A DNA stretch of 64,000 bases from Microvirga sp. ACRRW (GCF_022346925.1 NZ_JAKRNJ010000009.1:1-64000); one strand, 5' to 3'. Counted from the stretch's first letter, positions 44,128 through 54,264 are shown. The notes: generated from the sequence alone by a model not told the origin. Translations and numbers: made by a program.

Positions 44128-45453
44128 TCACTCCCCGTTCCCCACCGCATAGACGCCTTCGGCCCCGATGCCTTGCTCGGCCATCATGCGGGCGCGGGCG
44201 CGCAGCTTTTCCGTCTCGCTCTTGAGCTGGCCGCAGGCTGCGAGGATGTCGCGGCCGCGCGGGGTGCGCACGGGCGAGGCGTAGCCTGCGCGATAGACGA
44301 TCTCGGAGAAGCGCTCGATGCGCTCCCAGTCCGAGCACTCGTATTTCGAGCCGGGCCAGGGGTTGAACGGGATCAGGTTGATCTTCGCCGGGATACCCTT
44401 GAGCAGACGCACGAGCTCGCGCGCATCGGCATCCGAGTCGTTCACGCCTTTCAGCATCACGTATTCGAACGTGATGCGGCGCGCGTTCGACAGGCCGGGA
44501 TAGGCGCGGCAGGCATCGAGCAACTGCTTGATGTCATATTTGCGGTTGATCGGCACCAGCACGTCGCGCAGGTCATCGCGCACGGCGTGAAGCGAGATCG
44601 CCAGCATGGTGTTCGCTTCAGCACCAAGGCGCTCCATCTGCGGCACGACGCCGGACGTGGAGACGGTGATGCGGCGGCGCGAGAGGGTCAGACCCTCGCC
44701 GTCCGACATGACGTCGATGGCGGCGATCACGTCATCCGGATTGTAGAGCGGCTCGCCCATGCCCATGAACACGATGTTGGACACGAAACGTCCGCCGTCG
44801 TTGGGAACGAAAGCGCCTTCCGGCGGCGTGGCGTCGGGCCAGTCGCCGATCATGTCGCGCGCCACGATGAGCTGCGCCACGATTTCCGCCGAGGTCAGGT
44901 TGCGCACGAGGCGCTGGGTGCCCGTGTGGCAGAAGGAACAGGTGAGCGTGCAGCCGACCTGGCTCGACACGCAGAGCGTGCCGCGATCCGTCTCGGGGAT
45001 GTAGACGCACTCGATCTCCGCGCCCTTGTCGAGGGGGCCGGTGGAGGCCATGCGGATCAACCACTTGCGGGTACCGTCCTTGGAGACCTGCTCGGAGATC
45101 ACCTGCGGGCGGGCGAGCGTATAGGCGTCAGCCAGCTTGGCGCGCAGCTCCTTGCCCACATTGGTCATCTCGGAAAAGTCTTTGGCGCCGCGGAAATAGA
45201 TCCAGTGCCAAAGCTGCGCCACGCGCATCTTGTGCTCGCGCTCGGGCACGCCGATGGCGGCGAGCGAATCCTTCAGCTGGTCGCGGGTAAGGCCGACAAG
45301 CGATGCGCCACCGGGGGCAGCGCCTGCGACCACGTTTAGCTCCGCGGTCTTTTCGATGGACAAAGCGTTGGCACCGGCCGCGCGCGCGGCATCGCTGACG
45401 GCAACGGGTGCCGCATTGGGGTTACGCTTGGCGATGTCGAGCACCGTCGCCAT
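44128..45453 (-). CDS. rlmN: RlmN, dual-specificity rRNA/tRNA (adenine-C2)-methyltransferase
   Basis: This radical SAM enzyme methylates C2 of A2503 in 23S rRNA and A37 in some tRNAs. The 441-residue product has the cluster motif CTLTCSFC, the GMGEPL motif [10 protein letters not shown], and the resolving Cys near the end ([11 protein letters not shown]). About 40 N-terminal residues, rich in Ala ([19 protein letters not shown]), precede the normal start of the fold and make it longer than the E. coli form (384 aa). Confidence 0.96.
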   Translation of the reverse strand: MATVLDIAKRNPNAAPVAVSDAARAAGANALSIEKTAELNVVAGAAPGGASLVGLTRDQLKDSLAAIGVPEREHKMRVAQLWHWIYFRGAKDFSEMTNVGKELRAKLADAYTLARPQVISEQVSKDGTRKWLIRMASTGPLDKGAEIECVYIPETDRGTLCVSSQVGCTLTCSFCHTGTQRLVRNLTSAEIVAQLIVARDMIGDWPDATPPEGAFVPNDGGRFVSNIVFMGMGEPLYNPDDVIAAIDVMSDGEGLTLSRRRITVSTSGVVPQMERLGAEANTMLAISLHAVRDDLRDVLVPINRKYDIKQLLDACRAYPGLSNARRITFEYVMLKGVNDSDADARELVRLLKGIPAKINLIPFNPWPGSKYECSDWERIERFSEIVYRAGYASPVRTPRGRDILAACGQLKSETEKLRARARMMAEQGIGAEGVYAVGNGE

Positions 45454-45530
45454 GGGAAATCTCGAGCCTCGTTGTTGGGATTTGGCGTGCCTTATAACAC
45501 GATTGCGCCGAAACCGTGAGCCTTGAAAAG

Positions 45531-45556
45531 CAAAATTCCGGGCGCGAGACCCGGAA
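45531..45556 (-). terminator. terminator of the IalB-like gene
   Basis: TTCCGGG and CCCGGAA form a 7-bp stem; on the minus strand TTTTGCTTTT follows. It lies 38 bases after the IalB-like stop codon and upstream of rlmN. Confidence 0.65.
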
Positions 45557-45594
45557 AGTGCTTATTCGTGGCGCGGTTTGCAAGGGGAGGGCGC

Positions 45595-46296
45595 TTAGAC
45601 TCCGCATTCCTTGCGGGCCTGCTCCAGGGCCTTGCTGAAACCGTTCAGGGAATAGCGGTCTGTCAGGTTCGACCCTCGCGCGGACTGGGTCTTTACCAGC
45701 ACGGCTTGGCCTTTCGCCATGGTGGCGATGGCCTGCCCTTCCTCGGCCGGATTCTTCAGCCAGGCATTGGAGGCCTTGGTAATAAGGGCATAAGAGGTGC
45801 TGCCGATGGCGGCGCTGGCGGGGCCATTCTCCTTGGCTGTGAAGCCGAGCACGAGGGCAACCTCGTTCCGCACGTTCTCCGCCGGGCGGAAGGACACGAA
45901 GAGATAGGCCGGATCGCGGTTCAGATCCTTGGGCAGACGGTCCTGAGGCTGGCTCAGGGCATAGCAGATCTTCGAGCGGCCGGTCTGGGCCGTATAGACG
46001 CCCCAATCGCCGAACGAGCTGACGAGGGATGCGCCGCCTGGGCCGGTGGCGGCCTGGGCCGGTCTTGCAGCCGTTGCCGCTCCCGCCGCAGCTGCGGCTG
46101 GCTTTGCGGCCGGTGCGGCCCTGCCGGTCGCGGCAGGCGCAGGCTTGGCAGGCGCGGGTTTCGCGGGCTTGGCCGCGGCAGGCTTCTGCGCCGTTGAGCG
46201 CTGACTCTGGGCCAGGGCTGCAGGCCCGGTTCCGATAACGAGAAGGGCGGAAAGGATGCCCGCGGCAAAGCCGCGCTGGAAAGATGCTGTCGTCAT
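45595..46296 (-). CDS. IalB-like (invasion-associated locus B) exported protein
   Basis: The 233-residue protein has a signal peptide (GILSALLVIGTGPAALAQ), a low-complexity Ala/Pro/Lys linker (about 36-85) and a C-terminal IalB-type domain that starts FGDWGVYT and has the paired cysteines in KICYALSQ and RKECGV. IalB-domain proteins are periplasmic or envelope proteins common in Hyphomicrobiales; the name derives from Bartonella and does not imply virulence here. Start ATG 46296 is preferred to TTG 46308. Confidence 0.85.
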   Translation of the reverse strand: MTTASFQRGFAAGILSALLVIGTGPAALAQSQRSTAQKPAAAKPAKPAPAKPAPAATGRAAPAAKPAAAAAGAATAARPAQAATGPGGASLVSSFGDWGVYTAQTGRSKICYALSQPQDRLPKDLNRDPAYLFVSFRPAENVRNEVALVLGFTAKENGPASAAIGSTSYALITKASNAWLKNPAEEGQAIATMAKGQAVLVKTQSARGSNLTDRYSLNGFSKALEQARKECGV

Positions 46297-46414
46297 GAGG
46301 GCGGACAATACGAGGGGATGGTTAATAAGTCTTCACCACCCCCGTAGACCCGGTGGCGGTTCCTGGCGATGCGTCGAAACGCGGCAGTAGGTAAGCCGTG
46401 ATCCTCATGCCCAA

Positions 46415-46440
46415 GAAAAAGGGCCGCAGAGCGGCCCTTT
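46415..46440 (-). terminator. terminator of the RTX gene
   Basis: AAAGGGCCGC-AGA-GCGGCCCTTT is a perfect 10-bp stem; on the minus strand it continues into TTTTTC. It lies 21 bases beyond the RTX stop codon. Confidence 0.75.
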
Positions 46441-46460
46441 GATATTCGATGAATGACACG

Positions 46461-47861
46461 TCAGACGATGAAGAAATCCGCATAGGTCATCTTCAAGCCT
46501 TTGCCGATCTTGGCGAACTCGACCGCCTTGCCTTTGCCCGATCCGTCGGCGTCGTAGTAAAGCACGCCCTTCTTGTTGTCGTAGACAAGATAGTCGTTCT
46601 TGTCCTTGGCCTTCGAACCGATGGTGAAGAACCCCTTGTTGAGCTGGCCGGTCTTGGTGAGCTTGGTGAAGACCGCATTCTCCAGACGGATCGTGTCGTC
46701 CTTCACCGAGAAGTCCTTGATCGTGTCGACATTCTTGCCCTTGCTCAGAGGCTGGCTGAAAAAGAACGAGTCCTTGCCCGTCCCGCCATGGAGCACGTCG
46801 TTGCCGCTTCCTCCGTCGAGCGTATCGTTGCCGGCCCCGCCATAGAGCTTGTCCACGAGAAAGCCGCCCCTGATGGCATTGTTGAGCTTGTTGCCGGTCA
46901 GGGTTTGCTGGCCTGCTCCGCCGGCTTCGAGATTCTCCACGTTGTCGGCGAGAGTGTAATTGATGAAGGCACGAACAGTGTCGGCTTTGCCTCCAGAGGA
47001 AGCTTCGATCACTTTGTCATTCACGTGATCGACGTAATAAACGTCGTTGCCGGTGCCGCCCTCCATGCGGTCGGCTCCGAAGCTGCCGTTGAGGGTATCG
47101 TTACCTGCTCCGCCGACCAGCGTGTTGGTATTGGTATTACCCGTGATGATGTTGTTGTGCGCGTTGCCGATGAGAGTCAGGGCGCCTTCGCCCAGGGTGC
47201 TCATCCATTCCACATGCTCGGAGACCTTCGACAGATCGATGTCGATGGACGTGACGACCTGATCCCTCGTGCCGCCGTCGGCGGTCTCGATCACGATGTC
47301 CCCAAGGCTGTCGATGAAATAGAAATCGTTCCCGAGGCCGCCGATCAATAGGTCGTTGCCCGTGCCACCCCTGAAGTAATCGTCGCCGAGGCCGCCCTCC
47401 AAGGTGTCGTTACCGCCTCCGCCCCAGAGGGCGTCGTGGCCATCAAGGCCTTCGAGATAGTTATTGGCGTCGTTGCCGTGCAGATCGTCGTCCTTCGCTG
47501 AGCCCCTGATATTCTCGATGCCCGAGAAGGTATCACCCAAGGCCCCGTCCCAACCGCGGCCTGTCTCAAGAGACAGCACGATCCTGACGGTTGCGGAGCT
47601 GTAATCGACCCAGTCGTTACCTTCCCCGCCCCTGATGTCGTCGTTGCCACCAGAGCCCACGTAGATGATGTCATCCCCACCGCCGCCATCGATCAGGTTA
47701 TTCGTGGCATCGCCCGTAAGCTTGTTGGCGAGCGCGTTTCCATAAATTGCAGCATTCGGCGGCAAAGGCGTCGTCGTGCTTGGTATGAACGCGGGAAGCG
47801 CGAAGTTTTCTTCGCTCGCTTCAAGAGTGAAAGCGTTAGTGAGTGCGTTATACGTCGCCAT
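46461..47861 (-). CDS. RTX calcium-binding protein
   Basis: The 466-residue protein is built of nonapeptide calcium-binding repeats of the GGxGxDxLxGG type (LVGGAGNDTLNG, LYGGAGNDTLDGGSGNDVL, DALWGGGGNDTLEGG) in at least three blocks. It ends in a non-repeat segment (FAKIGKGLKMTYADFFIV) like type I secretion signals. There is no enzymatic domain, so it is a secreted or surface structural protein. No type I secretion genes are nearby. It is bounded downstream by a terminator and upstream by an AT-rich gap, and may be an acquired gene. Confidence 0.88.
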   Translation of the reverse strand: MATYNALTNAFTLEASEENFALPAFIPSTTTPLPPNAAIYGNALANKLTGDATNNLIDGGGGDDIIYVGSGGNDDIRGGEGNDWVDYSSATVRIVLSLETGRGWDGALGDTFSGIENIRGSAKDDDLHGNDANNYLEGLDGHDALWGGGGNDTLEGGLGDDYFRGGTGNDLLIGGLGNDFYFIDSLGDIVIETADGGTRDQVVTSIDIDLSKVSEHVEWMSTLGEGALTLIGNAHNNIITGNTNTNTLVGGAGNDTLNGSFGADRMEGGTGNDVYYVDHVNDKVIEASSGGKADTVRAFINYTLADNVENLEAGGAGQQTLTGNKLNNAIRGGFLVDKLYGGAGNDTLDGGSGNDVLHGGTGKDSFFFSQPLSKGKNVDTIKDFSVKDDTIRLENAVFTKLTKTGQLNKGFFTIGSKAKDKNDYLVYDNKKGVLYYDADGSGKGKAVEFAKIGKGLKMTYADFFIV

Positions 47862-48235
47862 AGAGAGCGCCCCTTATATTTCTGCTGTGCTTCGCTTCAT
47901 AACGGCGAAGGTTCGAGGCTTGACCATAAGTGCACGGAATATTGACGTAAATATATAACGTATAGTCTAGGCTGTTCGGTCGAAGCAGAAGATCGAACTT
48001 AAAAAGAACACCAGATTATATTCCTGGTGTTTCATTCAGAAAGAACCCGCCAGGACAAAATAAAAGGGCCGCAGAAGCGGCCCGTCGAGTTTACTATTCT
48101 CAAAAGTGTTCGTTGTTCAAATGGGAGGAATTGAAATGACTTCTGATGAACAAGCCTTATGTAAATGAAAAACTATAATGTTGCAATAAGTCTATATTCT
48201 TTGTTCTGAATATAATCTTATAACTTCGAAGCCGC
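47862..48235. other. AT-rich gene-free gap upstream of the RTX gene
   Basis: No gene is visible. The 374 bases are clearly richer in A and T than anything else in the window and contain near-palindromic ATATTTACG/CGTAAATAT runs around 47942-47965 that could hold the RTX promoter. Two hairpins are present: AACACCAG..CTGGTGTT at 48007-48031 and GGGCCGC..GCGGCCC at 48066-48083. Confidence 0.55.
48061..48083 (-). terminator. terminator of the DUF1232 gene
   Basis: GGGCCGC-AGAA-GCGGCCC, followed on the minus strand by TTTTATTTTG. It lies about 150 bases after the stop of the gene at 48236-48625. Confidence 0.55.
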
Positions 48236-48625
48236 TTAAGCCTGCCTTGCTGAAAATTCCCCTAGGGTTTCCCGGGCCTTAGACCTGTGTTCTTCCGTAA
48301 TGGAACCTGCGACCTGGGTGATGGCAGCAGCCAGCACAGCGGCATCGTCCGCGAATCCGAGCAGGGGCAGGAAGTCGCTCACGGCATCCATCGGGAACAC
48401 GAAATAGGCGATGGCGCCGAGCAGGATCAACTTTACGCGGCTCGGCGTCTTGGAGTCGGTCGCGCAATAGAAGGCGGCCACGAGATCCTCGGCGAAGGGA
48501 ATCTTTCCCGCGACCCGCTTCAGCTTGTCCCAGAAGCGCTGCTTCAAGCCTTCCTCGTCACGGGTGGCCGCGCGCATGGCGTCCATCTCGGCCTTGGTGA
48601 AAGGCTTGATGAAAGGCTCGCTCAT
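48236..48625 (-). CDS. DUF1232 (YkvA-like) protein
   Basis: The 129-residue protein contains the DUF1232 core LVAAFYCATDSKTPSRVKLI followed by AIAYFVFPMDAVSDFLPLLGFADDAAVL, with one hydrophobic stretch that may be membrane-associated. Function unknown. I chose the ATG at 48625, which has a GGAG-type site; the open frame to 49024 is not coding. It is divergent from the SDR gene at 48704. Confidence 0.88.
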   Translation of the reverse strand: MSEPFIKPFTKAEMDAMRAATRDEEGLKQRFWDKLKRVAGKIPFAEDLVAAFYCATDSKTPSRVKLILLGAIAYFVFPMDAVSDFLPLLGFADDAAVLAAAITQVAGSITEEHRSKARETLGEFSARQA

Positions 48626-48703
48626 GCTCTGTTGCTCCTTCGACAATGTCTGTATCCACTCATGTAAGGATCGCTTGCACGCACCCTCAAGAGGAGAGAA
48701 GAC

Positions 48704-49489
<786 letters not shown>

Positions 49490-49492
49490 TTT

Positions 49493-49894
49493 TTAAGAGG
49501 TTCTCTCACCCCGGTTCTCAGGATAACTGATGAGGTCCGGGGTGCAGAGCCAGGATTCGCGGCGCTTGGTCCAGGCTTCGTAGGTCGGCTTGAAGAGATC
49601 TGTCTGATCGAAGCTGCCGAGCATGATCTCGATCTCGTCGCTGCTGTCCGAATAGAACACCAGCGAACCGCAGGTGGGGCAGAAGCGGCGCTGGCTTCCG
49701 GGAGTGGTCTCCCAGACCTTGCTTTCACCTGAGACGGTCACCTGATCCGCAGGAAAGATCGCAAAGGCGTTGAAAACGCTGCCGGTCTCTTTGCGGCAGG
49801 TCATGCAATGGCACAGGCCCACGCGATTGGGCTGGCCTTGCACTGTATATGTCAGCCGACCGCAGGCGCATCCGCCCGTAAGACGATCCACCAT
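49493..49894 (-). CDS. GFA family (CENP-V/GFA) zinc protein
   Basis: A 133-residue protein with the GFA zinc pattern GCACGRLTYTV, LCHCMTCRK and FCPTCGS, seven cysteines that bind two zinc ions. Family members include glutathione-dependent formaldehyde-activating enzyme, but most are of unknown function. It converges on the SDR gene with 3 bases between stops and lies 4 bases downstream of the pterin dehydratase gene. Confidence 0.88.
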   Translation of the reverse strand: MVDRLTGGCACGRLTYTVQGQPNRVGLCHCMTCRKETGSVFNAFAIFPADQVTVSGESKVWETTPGSQRRFCPTCGSLVFYSDSSDEIEIMLGSFDQTDLFKPTYEAWTKRRESWLCTPDLISYPENRGERTS

Positions 49895-49898
49895 GGCA

Positions 49899-50204
49899 TC
49901 AGCCTTTTTTCGTCACGCCGGCGGCCAACTGGTCCATGCGCTGCGCCAGTTCCACGTCACGACGCGTAAGGCCCTTGGCATCATGGGTGGAGAGCGTCAC
50001 GTCCACCTTGTTGTAGACGTTGAACCATTCCGGGTGATGGTTCATGGGCTCGGCCACCAGCGCGACGCGGGTCATCCAGCCGAAGGCGGCGTTGAAATCG
50101 TCGAACACGTAGCGCTTGTGAATGGCGTCCCGGCCTTCGACAAGCGTCCAGCCGTCAAGGGCGGAGAGAAGTTCCTGGCGTTCGGTGTCGGTCAAGCGGG
50201 GCAT
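49899..50204 (-). CDS. 4a-hydroxytetrahydrobiopterin dehydratase
   Basis: The 101-residue protein is a pterin-4a-carbinolamine dehydratase, which recycles the pterin cofactor of aromatic amino acid hydroxylases. The active-site motif [16 protein letters not shown] and the following [13 protein letters not shown] are intact. I chose 50204 ([19 protein letters not shown]), the standard N-terminus; the frame is open to 50438. No phenylalanine hydroxylase gene is near. GFA follows in the same direction. Confidence 0.92.
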   Translation of the reverse strand: MPRLTDTERQELLSALDGWTLVEGRDAIHKRYVFDDFNAAFGWMTRVALVAEPMNHHPEWFNVYNKVDVTLSTHDAKGLTRRDVELAQRMDQLAAGVTKKG

Positions 50205-50262
50205 GGGCGGGTTCTTTTCCTCAAAAAGGGCTTGCTTAGTGATGAAGCGCCCGCGCCATGTT

Positions 50263-50859
50263 TCAAGTCCTGGAGCTCTCGAAGGAGGCCTCCTCGATGG
50301 CGCGCCAATCCTGGCGGATCGCGAGATTCTCCCGGTCCATGACGAAGAAACAGCCGCCGCCCGAGTGCTGCGGCCTGCTTTCTTTACCGATCTCCACCTG
50401 CTGCAGATGCGCCATGAGCAGGCAGCCGACGCCGCCATGGGCGACGATGAGGGTGTTGCCGGTTTCCTCCGAAGCGATCCGCTTCACGGCCGTGACGATG
50501 CGGGCCTGCGCATCGATGGCGCGCTCCCAGCCGCGAATGCTCTCGTGGGGCTTGGCGAAGAATTCCTGCACCACCTCCCAGAATTCCGGCGGCGCGATAT
50601 AGCCCGTGGATGAACGGTCGTTCTCGCCAAGGTCCTCGTGAGTGCGATAGGACATCCCGAACCGGTCCGCGACAATGGCGGCGCCGTCCATGGCCTTCTG
50701 CTCGGTGCTGGCATGGATCGAGGACAGGCGGATGCCGGAGAACACTTTTGCGAAATCCTGCATTCGCCTGCGGCCTGTCTCGTTCAAGGGCCAGTGGGGA
50801 ACGGGAACGAGCGGATCGATCACGACCTCTGGGTGGGTGAGAAAAATCAGGTCTGACAT
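50263..50859 (-). CDS. histidine-phosphatase-fold protein with degenerate RHG motif
   Basis: A 198-residue protein of the histidine phosphatase (phosphoglycerate mutase-like) superfamily. The usual N-terminal LxRHGE is replaced by IFLTHPEV, so the conserved Arg is Thr and the Gly is Pro, while the His is kept. The second His is present in LIVAHGGVG, and [12 protein letters not shown] and [11 protein letters not shown] fit the fold. It may have altered activity or be a specialised subfamily. Monocistronic. Confidence 0.82.
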   Translation of the reverse strand: MSDLIFLTHPEVVIDPLVPVPHWPLNETGRRRMQDFAKVFSGIRLSSIHASTEQKAMDGAAIVADRFGMSYRTHEDLGENDRSSTGYIAPPEFWEVVQEFFAKPHESIRGWERAIDAQARIVTAVKRIASEETGNTLIVAHGGVGCLLMAHLQQVEIGKESRPQHSGGGCFFVMDRENLAIRQDWRAIEEASFESSRT

Positions 50860-50897
50860 GATCTTGTGATGTAGCGGCTCGTCGCTTGGCCGTCGAG

Positions 50898-51434
50898 CTA
50901 GCTAAGAGGATAGGCCGCCTCGATCACATAGGGCCCGCCACCGGTGGAGGCCTTCGACGAATAGAGCACGAAGCGATGCGCGGTGAAGGTGAGCTTCGGG
51001 AAATGGCCCCGGGTTGCCATGTAATCCGCGACATCGATGGGCGAGACGTTCTTCAACCGTGCCAGCGTCACATGCGGCGTGAACTTACGCCCTTCGGGTG
51101 GCAGCCCGATCTGGCGCATCATGCGCTCCTGTTCGGCTTGAAGATCGTTGAGTTCGCCGTTGCCGGAGGTGCGGGCGAAGACCGCGCGGGGTTTCGATCC
51201 GCCGAAGGTGTCGAGCCCCTCGATGGTGACGTCGATGGGCTCGCGCCAGCGGGAATCGCCGAGGATCGAGGCCACGTCGTCGGCCGTGCGCGCATCGATG
51301 TCGCCAATAAAGCGCAAGGTGATGTGATAATTCTCAGGGTCGATCCAGCGCGCGCCCGGCAATCCGCCACGATAGGCGGAAAGGGCTAGGCCGATCTCGG
51401 CTGGGATCTCGATGCCGGTGAACAGACGTGGCAT
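50898..51434 (-). CDS. thpR: RNA 2',3'-cyclic phosphodiesterase
   Basis: A 178-residue 2H phosphoesterase. Both HXTX motifs are present: YHITLRFIG (about 36-44) and FTPHVTLARL (about 118-127). Family members open 2',3'-cyclic phosphates to 2'-phosphates in vitro; the physiological substrate is uncertain. The start MPRLFTGIEIP is the family start. Confidence 0.92.
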   Translation of the reverse strand: MPRLFTGIEIPAEIGLALSAYRGGLPGARWIDPENYHITLRFIGDIDARTADDVASILGDSRWREPIDVTIEGLDTFGGSKPRAVFARTSGNGELNDLQAEQERMMRQIGLPPEGRKFTPHVTLARLKNVSPIDVADYMATRGHFPKLTFTAHRFVLYSSKASTGGGPYVIEAAYPLS

Positions 51435-51513
51435 GCGGCACCTCCCGAGCTTCGCTTACGCTTGTTAATTCAGACGATGGACAGCCGGCTTTGGTTCCGG
51501 CTGATCCTTGGTG

Positions 51514-51715
51514 GTCATCCCGGGGCTGCGGAGCAGAACCCGGGATCGCATGACGAGTATGGCGCTGTTTCACCTCTCCCTGAGGGAGAGGTCGGACCAG
51601 AGGTCCGGGTGAGGGGTTATAGGTCTTTCCGGAAAAGGTCTCACCCCCTCACCCTCGCTCCTCTCGACCTCTCCCCACCGGGGAGAGGTGTTCCAGCGCT
51701 TCGTCCGGGATGACG
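51514..51715. repeat. dispersed repeat, copy D, interrupted by a second element
   Basis: The outer sequence begins GTCATCCCGGGGCTGCG and ends TTCGTCCGGGATGACG, matching the inverted copy at 34881-34979. Its middle is replaced by a separate palindromic element at 51571-51690. Confidence 0.75.
51571..51690. repeat. palindromic element nested in copy D
   Basis: The 120-bp unit starts CACCTCTCCC and ends GGGGAGAGGTG, with further inner palindromes (CTCCCTGAGGGAG, GGACC..GGTCC, TTTCCGGAAA, CCTCTCCCCACCGGGGAGAGG). It is bounded by CGCTGTTT and TTCCAGCG. Its left part recurs in reverse orientation at the start of the window. No coding capacity. Confidence 0.7.
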
Positions 51716-51722
51716 CTGTCGA

Positions 51723-52766
51723 TTAAGGGCAGGGGTTGCAGTGTTCGACATGGATCGCGTCGATGCGCTTTTCCAGCTCCGGCGTGATCGTGACATTGAT
51801 GGAGGCGATGTCCGTCTTCAGCTGCTCCATCGAGGTCGCGCCGATGATGTTCGACGTCGTGAAGGGGCGCGAATTCACGTAAGCCAGCGCCATCTGGGCC
51901 GGATCGAGGCCGAACTCCTTGGCGAGCGCGATGTATTTCTTGATCGCCGCTTCCGCCGTCGGGTTCTCATAACGCTGGCCGCGGCCGAAGAGCGTCGTGC
52001 GGGTGCCCGCAGGACGGGCGCCGTCGAGATACTTGCCCGTCAGATAGCCTTGAGCCAGCGGCGAATAGGCGAGCAGGCTCACATTCTCGCGCATGCTGAC
52101 TTCGGCGAGCGCCACCTCGTAGGTGCGGTTCAGAAGGTTATAGGCGTTCTGCACCGACTGCGCTCGCGCCAAGCCCTTGGCCTCCGCGTGCTTGAGGAAT
52201 GTCATCGTGCCCCAGGCGCTCTCGTTGGAGAGGCCGAAATGGCGGATCTTTCCGGCCTTCACGAGGTCCGTCATGATCTCGACCGTCTCGGAGATCGGGT
52301 GCGAATCGGCTTCCTGGTGCTTGTAGATCGTGGGGTTCGAGCCCCATTGCATCGGGCGGTCGGGCCAGTGGATCTGGTAGAGGTCGATATAATCGGTCTG
52401 GAGCCTCTTCAGGCTCTTATTCACCGCCTCCTCGATCTGCTTGCGCGAGAGCTCCGCCTTGGAGCCGTCGTCGCGGAACCAGGTGTTCTCGGAACGGCCC
52501 ACCACCTTGGTGGCCAGAATCACCTTGTCGCGGTTGGCCCGGGACTTGAACCAGGAGCCGATGATCTTTTCCGTGGAGCCTTGCGTCTCGGCCTTGGGCG
52601 GAATCGAATAAAGCTCGGCGGTGTCGAAGAAATTGATGCCCTGGTCGAGGGCATAATCCATCTGCTCATGGCCCTCGGCCTCGGTGTTCTGCTGGCCCCA
52701 GGTCATGGTGCCGAGGCAGATGAGGCTGACATTGAGATCGGTGCGGCCAAGGCGGCGATATTGCAT
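51723..52766 (-). CDS. aldo/keto reductase
   Basis: A 347-residue NADPH-dependent TIM-barrel reductase. The motifs INFFDTAELY (with the catalytic Tyr), ILATKVVG (Lys) and YIDLYQIHWPDRPMQWG (His) are typical, and LAYVNSRPFTTSNIIGATS marks the cofactor site. It resembles the Tas/YghZ group that acts on aldehydes such as methylglyoxal; the substrate is unknown. It ends next to the interrupted repeat and follows tesA by 69 bases in the same direction. Confidence 0.92.
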   Translation of the reverse strand: MQYRRLGRTDLNVSLICLGTMTWGQQNTEAEGHEQMDYALDQGINFFDTAELYSIPPKAETQGSTEKIIGSWFKSRANRDKVILATKVVGRSENTWFRDDGSKAELSRKQIEEAVNKSLKRLQTDYIDLYQIHWPDRPMQWGSNPTIYKHQEADSHPISETVEIMTDLVKAGKIRHFGLSNESAWGTMTFLKHAEAKGLARAQSVQNAYNLLNRTYEVALAEVSMRENVSLLAYSPLAQGYLTGKYLDGARPAGTRTTLFGRGQRYENPTAEAAIKKYIALAKEFGLDPAQMALAYVNSRPFTTSNIIGATSMEQLKTDIASINVTITPELEKRIDAIHVEHCNPCP

Positions 52767-52835
52767 CTTAAGGCTCCTCGCAGCGGTTCAAGGCCGCCGC
52801 GTTTAAGGAAGATTCGAATGGCGCCGAAAAAGGCT

Positions 52836-53498
52836 TCAGCGCTGGGTCAGACGGGCGAGAAAGCTCTCGACTGAGGGTAGAATGCGTTCGACGATGGTCT
52901 CCACGCCCTTTGCCGTCGGGTGCAGGCCGTCGGGCAGGTTGAGAGAACGCTCGCCGGCAATCCCGTCGAGGAAGAAGGGATAGAGCACAAGGTCGTGCTT
53001 CTTCGCAATGTCGGAATAGATGGTGTCGAATTTCTGGATATAGGCCTCGCCCAGGTTGCGGGAGGCATACATGCCGGCGAGCATCACGGGGATATTGCGG
53101 GCCTTCAGGCGCTCCACGATGGTCTCGATGTTCTTGCGGGTGCCGGCGGGGTCGAGGCCGCGCAGCATGTCGTTGGCCCCAAGCTCCACGATGACGCCAT
53201 CCGTGCCGTCGGGAATCGACCAGTCGAGGCGGTCTAGGCCTCCGGATGAGGTGTCGCCAGAGACGCCCGCATTGGCGATCTCCACCTTGTATCCCTTGGC
53301 CTTGAGCGCCTTCTCCAGCACCACCGGGAAGGCCGCCGCCTCGGGCAGGTTGTAGCCTGCCGTCAGGCTGTCGCCGAGGGCCACCAGCTTCAGGGTCTTG
53401 TCTTGAGCGAGGGCTGCGGAGGAGGGGGCGAAGGCAGCGGTCAAGGCGAGTGCACACGCAAAAATGATCGTCATGAATGGGCCGGATTGGCGCTTCAT
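52836..53498 (-). CDS. tesA: TesA-like SGNH hydrolase (acyl-CoA thioesterase/arylesterase)
   Basis: The 220-residue protein has a signal peptide (ACALALTAAFAPSSAALAQ), the block I GDSL motif VALGDSLTAGYNLP with nucleophile Ser, block III ELGANDMLRG and block V LPDGLHPTAKG with the Asp/His pair. TesA is a periplasmic lysophospholipase/thioesterase/esterase. Start MKRQSG at 53498 is preferred to 53513. It is divergent from ybbA-ybbP, exactly as in E. coli and many other proteobacteria. Confidence 0.93.
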   Translation of the reverse strand: MKRQSGPFMTIIFACALALTAAFAPSSAALAQDKTLKLVALGDSLTAGYNLPEAAAFPVVLEKALKAKGYKVEIANAGVSGDTSSGGLDRLDWSIPDGTDGVIVELGANDMLRGLDPAGTRKNIETIVERLKARNIPVMLAGMYASRNLGEAYIQKFDTIYSDIAKKHDLVLYPFFLDGIAGERSLNLPDGLHPTAKGVETIVERILPSVESFLARLTQR

Positions 53499-53565
53499 CG
53501 ATAGGCTTCCCATCTATGCCGGACTAAACAACGTTCAGCTTTTCAGTCTCCAACAGATCGGATGT

Positions 53566-54264
53566 ATGGGCATGAAGGACAAGGCCATTGCGCTTCACGA
53601 TGTCGATTTGAGTCTCGGACGTGGGGCCGCGCGGGTGCATATTCTCAAAGGGATATCGCTCGGCGTCGACAAGGGCGAGGCGGTGGGACTGGTCGGTCCT
53701 TCAGGCTCGGGCAAGTCCACCCTGCTCATGACCATGGCAGGGCTGGAGCGCCCCGATTCGGGCAAGGTGGTTGTCGACGGCACCGATCTTTCGGGGCTCG
53801 ATGAGGATGCGCTCGCCCGGTTTCGAGGCCGGCGCATCGGCATCGTGTTCCAGTCCTTCCACCTCGTGCCGACCATGACGGCGTTGGAGAACGTGGCGCT
53901 TCCCCTGGAGTTGGCCGGCGAGGACGACGCCTTTGAGCGCGCCGAGGCCGAATTGCAGGCCGTGGGCTTAGGATCTCGCCTGCACCATTATCCGGCCCAG
54001 CTCTCCGGCGGCGAGCAGCAGCGCGTGGCGATTGCCCGCGCCATCGTGCCGAACCCGGCGATCCTGGTGGCCGACGAGCCCACCGGCAACCTCGACGAGA
54101 ATACAGGCCAATCCATCGTCGACCTGCTCTTTGCCCTGAAGCGCGACCGCGGCGCGACCCTCGTGCTCGTGACTCACGATCTCAACCTCGCTCGTCTCTG
54201 CGACCGCACGGTGCGCTTGCGCTCCGGTCAGGTAGAGGCCGATGCGGCCTCGGCCGTGGCTTAA
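53566..54264 (+). CDS. ybbA: YbbA-type ABC transporter ATP-binding protein
   Basis: A 232-residue ATPase of the LolD/MacB type. Walker A is [12 protein letters not shown], the signature is [14 protein letters not shown] and Walker B is [12 protein letters not shown]. It pairs with the large permease gene that starts 12 bases after its stop. The combination with divergent tesA is conserved and suggests a role in moving lipid-like or esterified substrates across the inner membrane. Start could be ATG 53566 or ATG 53572. Confidence 0.92.
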   Translation: MGMKDKAIALHDVDLSLGRGAARVHILKGISLGVDKGEAVGLVGPSGSGKSTLLMTMAGLERPDSGKVVVDGTDLSGLDEDALARFRGRRIGIVFQSFHLVPTMTALENVALPLELAGEDDAFERAEAELQAVGLGSRLHHYPAQLSGGEQQRVAIARAIVPNPAILVADEPTGNLDENTGQSIVDLLFALKRDRGATLVLVTHDLNLARLCDRTVRLRSGQVEADAASAVA

